Assembly (NCBI RefSeq): GCF_020382885.2
Contig: NC_058501.1
Location: 8,804,001 to 8,868,000, forward strand
Source: Scatophagus argus
Lineage: Eukaryota; Chordata; Actinopteri; Scatophagidae
DNA length: 64,000 nt
Reading direction: 5' to 3'
The notes beneath the pieces were generated by a model that was given only the letters and a program-made list of their open reading frames with translations, did not search any database and was not told the DNA's origin. Positions 13,795 through 29,900 of this stretch are shown one piece after another; the stretch's first letter is position 1, and each line of letters begins with the position of its first letter. The position numbers and the translations under genes were made by a program.

Positions 13795-16002
13795 CCCGAT
13801 CCATTAGAAACAGATATGCAGGGTCACTGATTTTGTCACATTCGAGGATGAAACAAAAAGTTCCTTGGTGAGGCCTTTATGCTTATTTTCCACTTCTCAG
13901 CATGGTCTTCCCTTCAGCACTCTAAATATGTCCAGCTGCACCTTGTCCTTGTGTACAGTTTCCCCCCACTGTCCTAAGAAATCCTGAGGAAGGGTGTGTG
14001 TGTGTGTGCATGTGTTCCTTCCTTCCCTCGCCTCTGAATGAAAAAAGAGTGTATAACAAAGAATATTCTCCTCAGTATGTGAGCGGTATTAATTTACTGT
14101 ACTTATTGTATCTGATTGATGTTGCAATTATTGTACTTCTGTACTCATGTTACTGGTGCGATGCACATCACAGTATTGTGGGTGACAGGTGTGTGGGAGG
14201 AGGAGGACTTGGCCAGAATTTAGTTTACAAGAACCGCTCATAAGTGAAACATTGCAATACGAATAAAATTGTTTTCTGTAATTACAGTGATGATAGTGTG
14301 GGAAATCTTTCAGGAAAGTTTCGATTCAAAAGCAACAAAGTAACAAGGTGCAGAAAGTTGAAGGCAGATTAATTGCCTCTTTGTTGTCAACACGTTTTGC
14401 TAAAATGGAATCAGGAGCTCTGCTGACAATAAATCTCAAAGTCAGATCTTAAGGCGAAGCATGAGAATGGCTTCAGAGCAAACACTCAGGCTCAGGAAGG
14501 CAGTGGTGTAGTCATTACTGCCTCGCTTTTTCACATTGAGATTTTAATCATCGACTACAGTATTTCTGATTGATGTGTGTGCGTGAGTTTGTGTGTGTGT
14601 GTGAATTGTGTGTACACACATATACCCATGCATATGGGGGGTTGTAATACATCTTCGTAATTAGTCTCATAATTATAAGGCAATAAACTGCAGTACACAT
14701 GGGAGACTGATCCATCTCTGGGATACTGCAATTACCCTGCTAAGATGTGTTGCTGTGACAAATCTGCAGACGCAAAGAGGAGCTCTGCACTGTTCCACTT
14801 TAAACAACATGCAGAACACAGGCTTAGTTCAGGTTTGTGTTTACAAATGCGCGTGGGATGTATAAATGTGTAAAAACAAAAGGTTTACATGGTTTATTTG
14901 GCCTGTTTCTTTGAGTAGGCACGGCCTCACAGCCAAGTTATTCCCCCGTTTGATTGGGACTTCCAGTCATGTTGCCACTTCTTACTCTGTGGATTTTTTT
15001 CCCCAAAGGTTCTCTAGATTGCCCAGTCTTCAAATGCTGATGCACAGCCGCTCGTCTTCGAGCTCTCGTCAATCAGGTCGATGTGGTGATATCACACAGC
15101 CGGTGAGTGAGTCTAAATTGGCTTTGCCTCCATTAGCTCCAACAGTGCCTCATTATCAGCTGCAAACATCTAGCCTGCAGGGCCAGTCCTCTGCTACTCC
15201 ACCACCCCCTAATTCCATATCTCATGCACACACACAGTCTGAACTCACTGTCTCTCACACTCACATGCACACACACACTAATACTTACATTTCCATATCT
15301 TTGATTAAGCCAGCAGGTTGTGCAGGGTTGTTACTGAGCACACCTGCTTTCACAGCGGACACCCACAAAGGATGATGGCATGCTCATCAGCTGGAGATGA
15401 AGCAGAAGAATCACAGCCCTTCCCACCGGTGGGCAGCAGGGAGAGCGGGTGTGGTCAGGTTTTCTTATGACAATGTGACATATGCAAATGCAAGTGATTT
15501 AATACAAATGAACTTGAACATCAGAACACTCACTCACCCCCCACCCCCAATTTGCACAGCAGTCATACAAAAACAAGTCTATTAAACACTCATGCACAAA
15601 AGTTCATGTACATGTGCACAGAGCAAAGGTTAAGTTTGTTTAAATTATATGTACACACACACACACACAGAGCTACACACAGGAAATGTTGTTTCCTGAA
15701 ATGTTGGTGTGTAATCTTTTGTAAACAACACACAAACCTTTCTTCCATTCAGCATCAGTGGTGAATGTAGATGTCATGCCCGCAAGTCATATTGTTGACA
15801 AATAATGGATCAGTGATTCAGGCTTAAGTCCATTCTTTTTGTTTTCTTTAAGTAACCTTCAAATCATATTTATGGGTCATTTAATTACCAGACACATGAA
15901 CATGTTAATGTTTTATCATTGGATATACATTAGGCTCTTTTCAAATTCTCAGCAAGAACTCTTCCATTCATAAAGCAATCTCTCATGATCGTGGAACTTG
16001 TT

Positions 16003-16145
16003 TTAAAGGAATAGTTCAACATTTTTAGGAAATAAGACTATTTGCTTTCCTGCCAAGAGGTGAAAAGTTTGATGTCACTGTCTGGTAGATATACAGCTAA
16101 AGCCAATCTCTGGTTAGCTCAAGATAGAGATGGATGAACAGTACC
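16003..16145 (+). repeat. Degenerate teleost interspersed repeat
   Basis: The segment opens with 'aaaggaatagttcaacattt' and continues with 'ggaaataagactatttgctt', then an 'aagtttgatgtcactgtctg' block and 'ctctggttagctcaagatag'. This order of motifs matches a dispersed repeat I recall as frequent in spiny-rayed fish, the 'aaaggaatagttcgacattt' family. This copy has diverged. Its class (SINE, LTR or DNA-derived) is not evident to me, and the boundaries are approximate. Confidence 0.6.
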
Positions 16146-19100
16146 TCTCTAAACCAACAGCAGTCATCTAAAATGTACAATTGAAAAGGAAGAATGAGAC
16201 ATAGCACAAAAAGCAGATGTGAAAAAGTCTGAGTCACGGACATCATCGTGTGTTGACTGAAACTACTCAAAATAAGAACAGAAAAAGAAAAAGCTAAGAT
16301 GGAAAGAAGGAGGAAAGTTGGTTAAGGACATTAAAAAACCCAGCTCTGTCCCTGACAATTAAACTGACAGGGCGCAGGAGCAACAACATGGAATTAAAAT
16401 TAAAGAGGAGTAAGAATGTTGATAAGCGCTAATTTGATTCCCTGGGATCTGGGAGGAAGGGTTGAAAAGACAGCCGACAAGGGTGGGCCAAAAAGAGGCA
16501 CTCAAGGGATTATGACTCTTGCTACCAGGTGAAGCACACTCCACACATAAAACTAACATTTTTCCAAAACTGTGTGGCTCTGTCAGGAGTGTTTTTATCA
16601 TTAAAACCTGGTTATTTTATATATGAAGCTTAAGTCTTTCCTTTAACCTCCAGATATTAACTGCAGGACTGTGGGACCCCTTTTCAGTGTATACTAAAAG
16701 AGAAATGATACAATAAATATTTTTTTTCAACCTGAGACAAATTGGCCTTTGCTCTTTTTCCGAACATATTTTCATTGAGTGTGCACTGTTCACCCCCTTA
16801 CTCATTTATATGACTTACAGTATATGGTGTTTAGGTCCACCAAACCCAAGGTTAATAAAAGTGTGAGAACAGTCTGTAAACTCCATCAAGATCATAATGT
16901 TCTTTCCAGCAGTACGTAAAACAAGTGAAAACTGGTAAATGGTAAAAATGAAAAACAAAATTTGCTCTGCAGGTTCACTGTGTGATCCTCTTACCTGGGC
17001 CTGCGCTTGGCGAGTGAAGGCCCAGGTAGGGAGAAGACTCTCAGTCCATAAAACTTATTATTTCTTTTCTTTTCAAAATCAGAAATCACCCTCCAGTTCA
17101 TGTTCACTTGGACTCATCTGTTGTATAGATCGGCATGGATGTGTTCAGCAGGGCTCATTTATCATTTCCATAAAATACTACAGGGAAAATCTTTCTTTCC
17201 CACTCCTTCAGTTCAAAGCAATAATGATGAAAACTTTGTTTCAGTTATATTTGTTCAAGATAAATAGATCTAATTCCACCCATGTCCTCATTATAATTGA
17301 TTTTTTTTTCACCGAAATCACATTTTATCACAAAAAATGAACATTTTTATTGGTACTAACCACGTACATTAAACTGTCTATATTATTTGTAACTGAGATA
17401 AAGTCTGTTAAGTATTTTTACATAAATTATGGTTGTGTTAGTTTATCGTGTGGTTGCTCCACAGACCAGAGAACATTGGGTGAGTAACAAAAAACACAAA
17501 CACCACTCAAGAATTAAATCCTTTAATGTAAAGCACTAAAGAAAAAAGTGAGTGAGAAAAAAAAAGATTTTTTAAAGGCCAACAAGGGTACATTTAGCTT
17601 AACTGGACTAGCTGAAATTATAATTTAGCAGTTTTTTTAACCTCTGGCAACCCACACGATATTAGTCAGAGTAACTAAAGGCAGGATTTTCTGTGATGGC
17701 ACAAGATCAGATGCATGCTGATAGCTATTGAATCAACCTGCCATAAATAATTGAAGTGACAAACAGGTCAGAGTGCTAGAAGGCAACAATTCCCAGTCAC
17801 ATCTCAGTTGAAGTACGAGGCTGTAATAACCACCATGATTTCTGTTCCTTCTCTCAGGTCATAACTCCAGCCTTCTTTCGCTCTCCCTTCTTTCTCTCTT
17901 TCTTTTATTCATTCATTCATCCATCACCATCCCAAAGAAACAGGGTCAGTTTATTGAAGTTTTCCTCGGGCCCTTTCCTGTTGTCTGGCTCGGCTTATGT
18001 AAACCAGACAGCCCTGGCTGACTGGACACGATAGCTCAAACTAGAACAGACTAGTTCTAGGGTCTGATCCTGTACTGATGAGCTCCCAATCAGCTTCTGT
18101 TATCTAAGAATTTAGACTCTTCTCTAGATGCAATGACTAAATCAAAGATATTCCCACATTGTCGTACAAAGCTAACCTACACATGGTGTTTTGTATCTTT
18201 GCCCAGCCTCACTTGCGACATTTATGTTCTTGTTTCTTTGTTATTCGCTTTGAACCATCATGATGTCTTTGTATTGTTCTGCATTTCCCCAGTTCTGGCT
18301 TTTAACAGCGACTTTACCTTCACAGCCTAATGCTCAGTCCTACTAAGCACATTTGTGAAGAGTGAAACAGAGCACAAAGGAAGGAACACCGGTTGCCTGT
18401 CTGTATGTGCGGTAGCATACAAAATGAAATTCAATTGTTGTGCAGCGGAAAAGTAGCAGGAGAGGCACAAACAGAGTAAAACTAGGCTACGGGAATGTTT
18501 TGAATGTTTTGAAAAAGGAGAGCACAGAACTGGCTGGGAATGGACTTTGCCATTGTGTGGCTGAAAAAACAAATGGCCACCCCACATCATGACAAGAAAG
18601 AACCACAGTCCAAATCAAGCCGGTGTCCTATATAAATTATTAACTCAGTACAGGTGGATGGCACTTTAAATTCCAGTGAAATGTGACTGACTAGTAATGT
18701 GACTAGTTGCAGCACTATGGAACAATACTTGTTAATTTTAGAAGTATATTTTAGAGTTTCATTATGCTCTCCAAACACAAAACATGATTGAGATGAGTGG
18801 GCAGTGAAAAAGGCAAGACAAGCAAAATGCAACAGCACTCTGTCCATATTAAGAGCTGATGAGTTTATAAGTGAGGAAACAAATTTCAGTGGTTAATTGT
18901 TCACCTGAATGCGGCCTGGTTCTCGAGAAGTATCAAATTCCACTGTTCACAGTTCTGACAACATTTTGATTAAAAATGAACTGAAACATTCAGCACAATG
19001 CTGCTAATCAAAGGCTGGTGTAATCTTAGTCATCTGCTTTACTATCTTATCTTATAAGCACACTCTCTTTCCCACCAGCCATTCATACATCCCATTCTTT

Positions 19101-21576
19101 ACTGGTTAAGGAGGAATCCTATCTATTGGCAAAAACCTTAGCAGCTCAGAGATGATGTTTATGCAGCAAAAGTAATACTGGCAATCTAATAAAAAACCCA
19201 TGAGGTGTGATTCATGTTCTGAATAGTCAAACACATAAAACTGAAAGTGTCCTCAAACTATCCATCTTTAAGCTACACAGTGTTTGTCCCACATGGATAA
19301 CGATCTTGCACTGGCTTGAGGCCACGTCCAAAATACACTCCCACTTCCTGTAGGCCTGTCAGATAGAATCTCCTCATAAGCACACTCCTCCAAAGTTCAG
19401 AGATGTTTGTGTGTAGGAGGAAGTTTATGGAGATAATGACATTTTGTAAACATAGGGTGGGTTTGATTTGAGCTCTGGCTTGTACCCAACTTCTGTCATG
19501 TTGCCAGTTTTGCCAGAGGGGTGTGGGCTTTCCTCCAGTCCTCCAAAGGAAACATGACAGACTCGCTGGCCAAAAGGCTGACATGAATAAGCCAATATGT
19601 CAAACCAAAAGCTTCCCCTGGTCTTTTACTTTTTCTATCATGAAAAAAGATGATTTTGAAATAGATCACTTTGAAACTGATCGCTCTCACTTGTCACATA
19701 TGATCTAGTTTGGTTAACGATAGCAGTGGTGGCCTTTTTCTGAAGTCTCAACTCACTCAATCAGGCATGCACAATGTCCCAGCTTTCTTGAGATATTGGA
19801 CTGAATGTAAAATTGGTGCAATTTTGTGTAGACAAGCTAATGAATGATACCCTGTGAGAATGTATTTTTAAATTGACTTATATATACATTAGCAATTGTT
19901 TTGTGAAGAAGAAAATATATTCAACATGTTTACTATACCTCAAAGATTCACGTTCTGTGTTTTGGTGAATAACACCAGTAACACAAATGTAAACAGAAAC
20001 TTTGTTTATGAGAAAACACCGCAGGGAGCCTTTAAGATTTCACTAGCCTGACAATAAAATAGTACTCAAATTTATGTTAAATCAGCCACCAGCTTGAACA
20101 GTTTTCATAGTACTTGGTAAACTATATGTATGCAGAGATCACAGAAAAGCCTGAAATTCATGGACAGAAAATCAAATTGAATGAATGAATTATGATGTAA
20201 GTACAATTCCATTTCAACTTTGTCACACATGATTGAAAAATGTGAGTTAATCCTCACAATTATACAACTGTACTGGCAGCTGCTTTAACATCATGTGCTT
20301 CACCCAATTCTGCATTCTGATGGTGATAAAAAAAAAAAAATGTGACTGATGATCATAAATATGCATCACATACACAATTTGTATTTCATCACTGTGGTAG
20401 ACCACAGAGGACTGAAGAAATGCTAATGTGTCCGGCAGCTTTCCTATACGATATCAGTGCTGATGGTGATCCTGCTTTGGGTCCAAGGGGACGTTACCTG
20501 AAGCAAAATGACTACAGCATTATCTCTGTGCAAATATTACCAGAGGAAAACAACCAGGCAAAATACCTCATCTACCGACTGGCTATGAGCCAATCATCAG
20601 CTTTCTCCGAAACAGAGGAAATATAAAAGAAAAACAAGATGTCTTGCAGTTGAAAACAACCTCAGTCTGCTCTAATTTCCGTCGCAGACTCTGTATGTGA
20701 ACATACTGTTAAGTATTTCACAAGCTTTTCATTTTTTGACATTATTGGTGAGACACTGGCATTTAAAATGTCACAGGTATCTCACTTTTTTGCATCCATT
20801 CCCTGTTCTAATCTGATATACTATTTATTTTAGTGGCCCTTTTCTCCATCACGGTTTTAATCTTGTGAAATTATATCAACAGGAATCTTATCCCACATAC
20901 ATATTTTATCCCCAAACTCATACTGTATCTTTACAGAAGCTAAATGGGAAGGAGAATCACTTGGCTTAGTTGAAGTTGAGCATATTTGTGGGTATACACA
21001 AACAGAGCTGCACCTTTGCCCGCATTTTAATGAAGGCTGTAATTCCAAATATGAGTGAACATTCTTAGCCTGCGGCTAAACTTTCAAAACTGACTTATCT
21101 TCAGTCGGCAGAGGTGTAAACAAAGCAAAATGTCCAGCACAGTTGGAACACAACTTAACACAAGCTAACAAAGCTGATGTTTAAGTAGTTTGAGGGAGCT
21201 GCTGCTCTGAAGCAAATATTTTGATCAAACCTGGCAGCAGCAGCAGCAGGCCAGCCAACACTCTTCATCAGACAACAACAAACAAAAAGCAGGGATTGTA
21301 CTAGTTGAACAGGTGTAGGTGTGTATCTTGAAGGGCGTGAGCTGGGATTGTGACGCTCGTGTAGCTGCTTTCAAACAATCCGTGCAGTGGTACACAGTGC
21401 TGGTGTTTATGGTGTTTTGGATGCAGGGTTTGGTTAGAACATAGAGTAAACCTCACCTGCTTTTCCTGAGACTGATAGTTTGAAATTATTGATCACCGAC
21501 ATCGCTATATATTAAATAATGGTCAGTCACAATTCACTAAAGAGAAAAAAAAAAAGCTTTACTCTTCAAATATATA

Positions 21577-21582
21577 TTTATT
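21577..21582 (-). terminator. lratd2: Candidate lratd2 poly(A) signal (AATAAA)
   Basis: On the minus strand this reads AATAAA, about 830 bases after the lratd2 stop codon, and it is the first canonical signal I found downstream. If used, the 3' UTR would span roughly 21,560-22,409. Other distal signals cannot be excluded. Confidence 0.45.
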
Positions 21583-22409
21583 TCAATATTCCTTCATACA
21601 AACATCTTTTTTGTCCAAAAAAATAAACTGTTGAAATGGATGAATCAATACAAGTGAACTGTCAAAACTGTGAACAGCGTCCGCAAGGTAGTCAAAAAGT
21701 GGGCAAAGTCATGTGATGACTGGCTATAAAGCAACAGTTAGGGAATCCGCAAGGTTTACACACATTAATAAAAGCAAGGAGACAAGTCTCTTCCACTCTG
21801 TATTGATGTCCAACACCTGAGTTGTACAGGAGCAAGCACTGTCAGCACTCTCATCAGGTAGAAGTACATTGGGGAGGTTTTGCTCCCCTGTGCAAAGATT
21901 CATTGGATTAGAAAGATAATTATGGACAATTCAATTCTGATTTCATCCCCAAATGATTAGACTGCAGGTGCAGCTCAGATGCAAATTATGTACCCATCAT
22001 GAAAAGTCTTTACTTTGGGTTGGGTGTGAAAAAAATTCTGTGATTTTTGAAGAGGAAGGAAATTTCCCAGTGTGAAATTTTCACTCGATGCCGACCCAAA
22101 TCGGATTGGGAGAGTTTTGTTTTGATTGTTGGAACCTGCTTTGCTAATGCACTTGAGAAAGAAACAAGTGTCACCCCACTCATTTCAGAGAGAGAAAAAA
22201 AAGACTTTAAGATGTATTTGCACTCCTTCTGAAGATTCAAACGCTCCCAAGCCCACAGACAAAGCTTTTACTGGCTGACTTGATAAATACTCCACGCTTT
22301 GTTTTTAAGCACGAAGAACTGGGCATTTTCCACAGAACATCTTATTTAGCCTACAGGTCAGATCCGCATCAGGTGACCAGAGAATCCACTACGATTTGAC
22401 AAAATGTTC

Positions 22410-23980
<1,571 letters not shown>

Positions 23981-24248
23981 GTCTTCACGTATTCAGTCTC
24001 AAGTTTAATTCAAATACATAGAAAAACATGTATCTCTCATGTGAAATGTTTCCACTGCAGTTAGATTTGCATGACTGATTATTTTGAGAAATTTATTTAA
24101 GTAAATTTCTGCAGTTAATTCAGGTAAGCAATATCATTTGCTGTAATAGTGTGGGCTTACAAGAATGTTTTTCATTGTAGTCTATAACATGCACATGTGG
24201 CATGTCATGGGGATGCATAAATAAAGAGCATGATAAAGCCCACTTTAC

Positions 24249-24281
<33 letters not shown>

Positions 24282-26980
24282 GTGATGACAGAGTGTTTTT
24301 TCAAGTGGGGTAAATGATACCACAACATCCAAACATACAGGAGCATAGGCTATAGTTTATATCTTGGTAATAAAACTTACAAGTTTCATACCAACCTACT
24401 GATAAAAAATGTTAACAAGGAAATGATGAAAGCAACAAAACTTTCATGACGAGTGCAGCAGACACATCCTGTACAGGCTACAGGAAGGAAAAACACGTAG
24501 TTGTTGAAGGCAAGAAGAAATACATTCATCTAGGCTGTTTATTCAGTGCTGTCATTTTTAATCAGCACTGGGTGATTAGATTTAGAGAGAAGGTGTGTAC
24601 AAAAGCCTGACTTTGGTTTACTTTAGGGCATGTCACATTAGGATAAGGACCATAAAGGCTAAATGCTATTAACTACAGCTTTCCTCATCCTTTCAAACAC
24701 AAACTACAAAAGTAGTTTATTTAATAAAATCAAATGTAAGCTCAAATGCAAAACTGTGGGCATACATTTTTATTCCATCACAGAGTCCCATTGAATTTGA
24801 GGATGTACTAATGTAAAGAGTCTGACATACTGTATGTTTATAGGCCTACAGTCAAATCAAAACTGACTTGAGCTGTACATTTCTTTCTTTATAATGACTT
24901 TGTGCTGGATTTTGCCTCCAAACCTCTTAAGCTGTACAGAGTAACATATCTGTGATGCCAGCTGGGATATCAAAACAGTGATGGAAAGTATCTCTGAAAT
25001 GCCCCAATTATAGTAGACCTTTTTCACAGCAGACATTTTGATTTGTCATAGTGGGAAAACCGCAGGTGTCACTAATAACAAGGACAATAGCTCGGTTCTA
25101 TTCAAGCATCCCAATAAATCCAGACTGTGAAGCAGCATGCTCAAACCAACACCGTGAAACTGAAGCAGCGTAATTCATTCATTTTATCATCTACACTTGT
25201 ACTATTCCTAATGTGGCCTGTCCTAATGTGGGACCTTAATGCAAGCAGTAGAGTTGCATAAGCAATGCTTAATTTATTGTTTTGTGCTCCACTCTATAAA
25301 GTTCTGGTACGACTTGAAGTCATGAACTCCTGTATCCACCTCAGAGTTGGAAGGTCATGTGGGCAACTTCAGAGAGAACACACTTTCCTTGACAACTCTA
25401 TAAAGGTGTGTCGACAGCACAAGGAAGCAGACTCATGTTTTGATAGGAGTGTCAAACTGTGGATTTAGGCCCAAAAATCAGTGGGAGGGAAGCATGACGC
25501 CTGGATCAAACCAGTTTTGGAGGAGAGCTCCTCGCTGTTCTCCTCCCTCTCCATTCTGTACCAGCCAGGACTCCTGTGCCAGGAAGTGAGATTGTGTTCA
25601 TTTTCAGCCAAAGGTAAAAATCCTCCTTGGACAATCCAGATATTGAGACTTACAGTGTCTCAGGCAGCCATTACAACTACTTCTTGGAGCTTTGGAACAG
25701 ATGAATGTGAATTCCACATCAAACATAACCAGAGGAAAGCAAACATCCATGGGGAATTGATTGGGTTGTTTTTCCCCTCAATGCCGTGTGTCTATATGGT
25801 ATTGTGATTGAATTTCTGGGGGTAATTACAGTTCCTGCATCCATCCAGAGAATCAGCTTTAATGGCTCTGCCTGTGGTACGGTGAATGCAATGCTGGTGT
25901 GTGCTTGTGAGTGCACTTTCTGCAAATTGAACTGTTGTTGTGAAATTACCTGTGACTTAACATGTTGTGCAGTAAGCAGGATTAGATTTGCAGAATGGCA
26001 CTTCAGAATGAAGCAGAATGGAGGAAAGAATGAGTCAACATTAGCCAGATCATTTGTTGCCACTTAATATCTTCATAGTCGAAAGGCTCTTAGCACTGTG
26101 TGACGCACTGTTTAGAGCGAAAGAGCAATTAGAGATTTTTAAAAATGTCTGATGCAAGGTTATTAAAACATAAGCTTCACCTAGCTTCATCCCAACACTG
26201 CCTTTGTTTGTTTCTCTTTGCAACAAAGACCCTTCACAGTGAGCGAGGGCAGGCAGGAAAGGAGAGTTTTAATTACGTAAGAACATGCCTGCTGCTTTTT
26301 AAGAAAGAATCGGTTTATGGTTCGTTCACAAAACAGGAAGTTCTTTTAGTACCTTCAATGTCCTACTTCAGTTAACTGCATAAACTGGCTTATTTTAAAG
26401 GGGGAGGGGGCACAGAAAGATGTTATAATTTCCAACATTAATTCAAATACAAATGTTCACTAACCTGAATACCAAAAGAAGTACTTCTAGCATATATAGT
26501 TGCCAGTAGCGGTTGCTGTAGTCTACCAGTAATCCTGTTGCATACCTGGGTTGAGAATTTGTAATCCAGAGATGAAAAGTTCATTTCTTCTGTTCTGGCT
26601 ATGCAGGGCAGCGTGCTCCTGCAGACACTGCTCTCTTGTGGTTCTGTCACCTTACTGCACCACGTAGGCCGCAACACAAATGATTAACCCACATGCACAA
26701 TTAGTAATACAAGTCTGGCAACTTTAATTATTTACATTTGACAAGAGGGAGGAGATAAAAAAATGTTCCAACTGAATCACAAACAAGTCATCGCTTCTTC
26801 AATTCTAATTTAATTGGAGTTTTCCTTAAGTACAAATATCGGGGGGGAAAAAACTACATTAAAAAACAATAAACGTTGGTTATCAACTATGAAACAACCA
26901 TAGCTGCTTACAACACACTCCTGTCTTAATATACAAATCATTTCTGAGGCATGAATGATTCAGCCAATAAAAATGTGGAG
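23981..26980. other. Intergenic interval between lratd2 and nsmce2
   Basis: About 3 kb without a supportable exon. It includes a (CA)n run at 24,256-24,281 and an unassigned segment near 25,015-25,130 that resembles dispersed fish repeats. A block at 25,640-26,067 has balanced composition and no repeat character; it is listed as a candidate conserved element. Near nsmce2, minus-strand ATTAAA motifs at 26,809-26,814 and 26,723-26,728 could serve as nsmce2 poly(A) signals. Confidence 0.55.
24256..24281 (+). repeat. (CA)n microsatellite
   Basis: Thirteen uninterrupted CA dinucleotides upstream of lratd2. Confidence 0.92.
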
Positions 26981-26982
26981 TA

Positions 26983-29900
26983 CTATGTCCGATTGCCCTG
27001 TCTCTTATGGCTCTGGATCTTTCTCCTCAGCATCTGATCAGGAATCAGATCCGTCTCTTTCACATCTGTGTTCCCACAGCCCACCACAGGACAGCTAGAG
27101 GACAGAGAATGAGAGGGTAAGCCAACACGTTGAAAGGGTATCAAAAAACACAAAACTGCAGACAAGTACAACAGCATTCCATCAGTCATACACTGAATCA
27201 GACTATGGAAAACCCTCTTGAGGTTTGCTGTAATAATTGTGCGTGTAATGTATACAGTGACTGCAGTTAGGACCCAAGACAATAACAGGCAAATTTCTTT
27301 GACAACAACATAAACCTGCACTAGGATTTCATCAGTGTTCCTCTGGGACCAGCCACATTTAATTTCATTCCAACATCAAAGCAGCATAATAAAGAAAATG
27401 TGAATTAAGGCAGACGGCTGGTCTCATGCCAGCCTGCCGAGTTGTTTACTGCTATAAAACCTGACTCAACTTTCTAACAGCCCTCTGAGGGAGAGTGTAT
27501 TACCGGCATTTCTTTTTCTGGCTGTGTTTTGTTTTGATCAGCCCCAGTATGGCTCCTTCGTCATAGTTGTGGTTACACTTCTTATTCTTCACCGGGTTCA
27601 CCATCTCCACCTTGAGTAAAGACACACAGTTGTTTGTTATATAATAAAACACAAAAGACCAAAAACGCAATGTAGTTGCTAAAGCATCAAGTCATGGTGC
27701 TTTTTGTACATTTTACTGACACTGAAACTAATGTTTGAATGTAAATAAACAGATAGGGATGTATTAAGATGGAAAAAAGCATTCACTGTGACGGCACAAA
27801 TTGCTGTAAAGTAAAATGACCATAATCTGGCTGGAGCAGTCTACCTGTGTGAGTGGGCAGGTGAAGTTGACTTGGCTCTGTGTAACAGCTATGTCCTCAT
27901 CTAGCTCCTCCATCTTGTCTGCTGACTCTTGGCTGCCTGAAAACAAGCATGCATACAGTGTTCTTACAGATGTTCAGTCACAGTAAGAAACACAGTAAGT
28001 AAGAAACAATGAACTGGTTCAGTGACAAGACGGCAACAGAATATCCAAAAGGTAAATACATGGATTTAGAGGAAACATGTTCCTCTCAGCTGCTTATAAA
28101 TTCAGAGCTAATCCTGAATGTTATTAAGAGCAAAACTACATGGAAACATTTAAGTAATGAAGAATGTGCTGCGAACCAAACAGCACCACCATTTCACACA
28201 TTCTTACTTAGCATGAGACACACAACCTCTTACATTTATACTGCAGATGCACACATAGCCTTAAGACACTACAGTTACCGACAAGCAGATACACAGGCAT
28301 CTAACACACCCACCCACACATAAAGCAATCTCACCTTTTTTCTTAGCTCAACTATAAAGTTCACAATATCTACTGCTGATGTCCCAGCAAAGCTACAACA
28401 ATCGAATAGTCAAAGTTCAGCCTGAGCTTAAGGTATTAAAAAGACACACACATTGCCACATTAAACTCTACCGGGCAACGATAAACAATAAATGAACGAC
28501 CCAGGTCACAGGGTTAGTCAAGTCAAGAGATTTTTATTGTCATTTCAGCTGTTTACAGAACAGTGAACAGTGAAACGAGACAGTGTTCCTCCAGGGACCA
28601 GGTGCTACACTATTCTTACATATTCTAATTTCAGCCTTTAAGAAAGCAACATGTAAGCTTCATAAAGTGCCACTCATTTAGTAAACAGTAACGATGTTTA
28701 ATGGATTAAGCCTTCACACAATACAGTACAGCAGAATACAATTATCTCATATACTCAGTTTAGTTCACATTTTGAAATTTCTTATCTCACACAGTCCAAC
28801 TTTAGGCACTGAGTCAGACTGGCTTAGCAGAAATTTCAGTAACAGTGTCTGCAGAGAACCTAAAAATATGGCACTGTCTTTGACCATTTTTTTTAATAAT
28901 GGGCGTAAAGAGGACAACAATTAAGAAGGAAAAATAATAGAAAATAACAGCCACAGGGTGGACGACAAACATAATTATTCAACCATAAACTCTGCAAAAT
29001 CTGGTGTGCGTGTTTGAATCTTCTTGGCTAAAGAAACCCTCCTGCAGGCACAGCTGTTATCAAAGTCTGTTATAAGTACACAATGCATTGCACTGAATCC
29101 ACCAGTGCATAAATACAGACACAGGCCTTACCTTGGTTGAGAGAGTTCTTGATGCTGTCCTTGAAGGCCACTACTTTTTGGTGATTCTGCAGATCGGCAT
29201 CAGAGAGTCTGGCTATTCTCTCTGTGAACTGCTCCTTCACTTTGGCAGACAGGCTGAACATGGCCTCTGGCTGCTGTGTAGTAACCTATAGAAACAAAAG
29301 TAGGTTAGGCTTATTCCTCCATCTTTTCAATTAGTGTCAGTTGTAAGTTAATAGCGTTAATTAGAGTTAACTGTAGTATTATTTCAAAATAACACCTTGG
29401 CATTAGAAAAACTGGGTGTACATGGCGTAGCAGGACCCATCGCCAGTGCTGAATGACCTTCCAGAGAACCAGTTACCTAACTGCACTTTTTTTCTGCAAT
29501 TTAAGTCATTATCCCAGAAATGGGTTGCTCTTACCTCTGCTGTGACTTGTTGCACAGCATCAATAAAGTAGTTAATCTCCCTGTCGAGCTTGGCACACTC
29601 CAGAATCATGTCCTCCAGCTCTTTGACGGCAGGGTTCTCTTCTGTATCTGCAACATAACAGCACACACAGGGTCTGAAATAGTATTCAGATCATTTACTT
29701 GAGAGTAAAAGTAGCAATACCAATACCACATGTAAAAGTCTTGCAGTACTAGAAAAAAGGAAGTATTAGCAACAAATGTATCAAAGGTACAACTACTCAT
29801 GCAGAATGACTCCTGCAAGTATATTACATACTGGATCATGGCTGGCATTAATATGAAGTCAGTCAAGGTTGAGCTAATTTTGACCACTTTGTATATTGCT

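Larger units (their letters stand above)
6403..21560. other. Gene-free interval downstream of lratd2
   Basis: About 15 kb without a supportable exon. The longest open frames (11,525-12,037 and 14,866-15,375) lack recognisable domains and are of the kind expected by chance. The interval contains microsatellites (GA at 10,448 and 12,310, TCC at 13,498, GT at 13,769), a repeat copy at 16,003-16,145, and several blocks of non-repetitive, balanced-composition sequence. Examples are 12,420-12,960 and 14,330-14,750. In mammals LRATD2 borders a large gene desert carrying enhancers, so regulatory function is plausible but unproven here. Confidence 0.55.

Noticed and set aside
14866-15375. 169-residue open frame on the plus strand
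   Set aside because: It ends in His/Thr-rich sequence caused by CA-rich DNA. No domain or homologue is recognised.
25015-25130. Possible interspersed repeat ('gtagacctttttcacagcag')
   Set aside because: It seems familiar from fish genomes, but I cannot assign a family or boundaries, so it is only mentioned within the intergenic entry.
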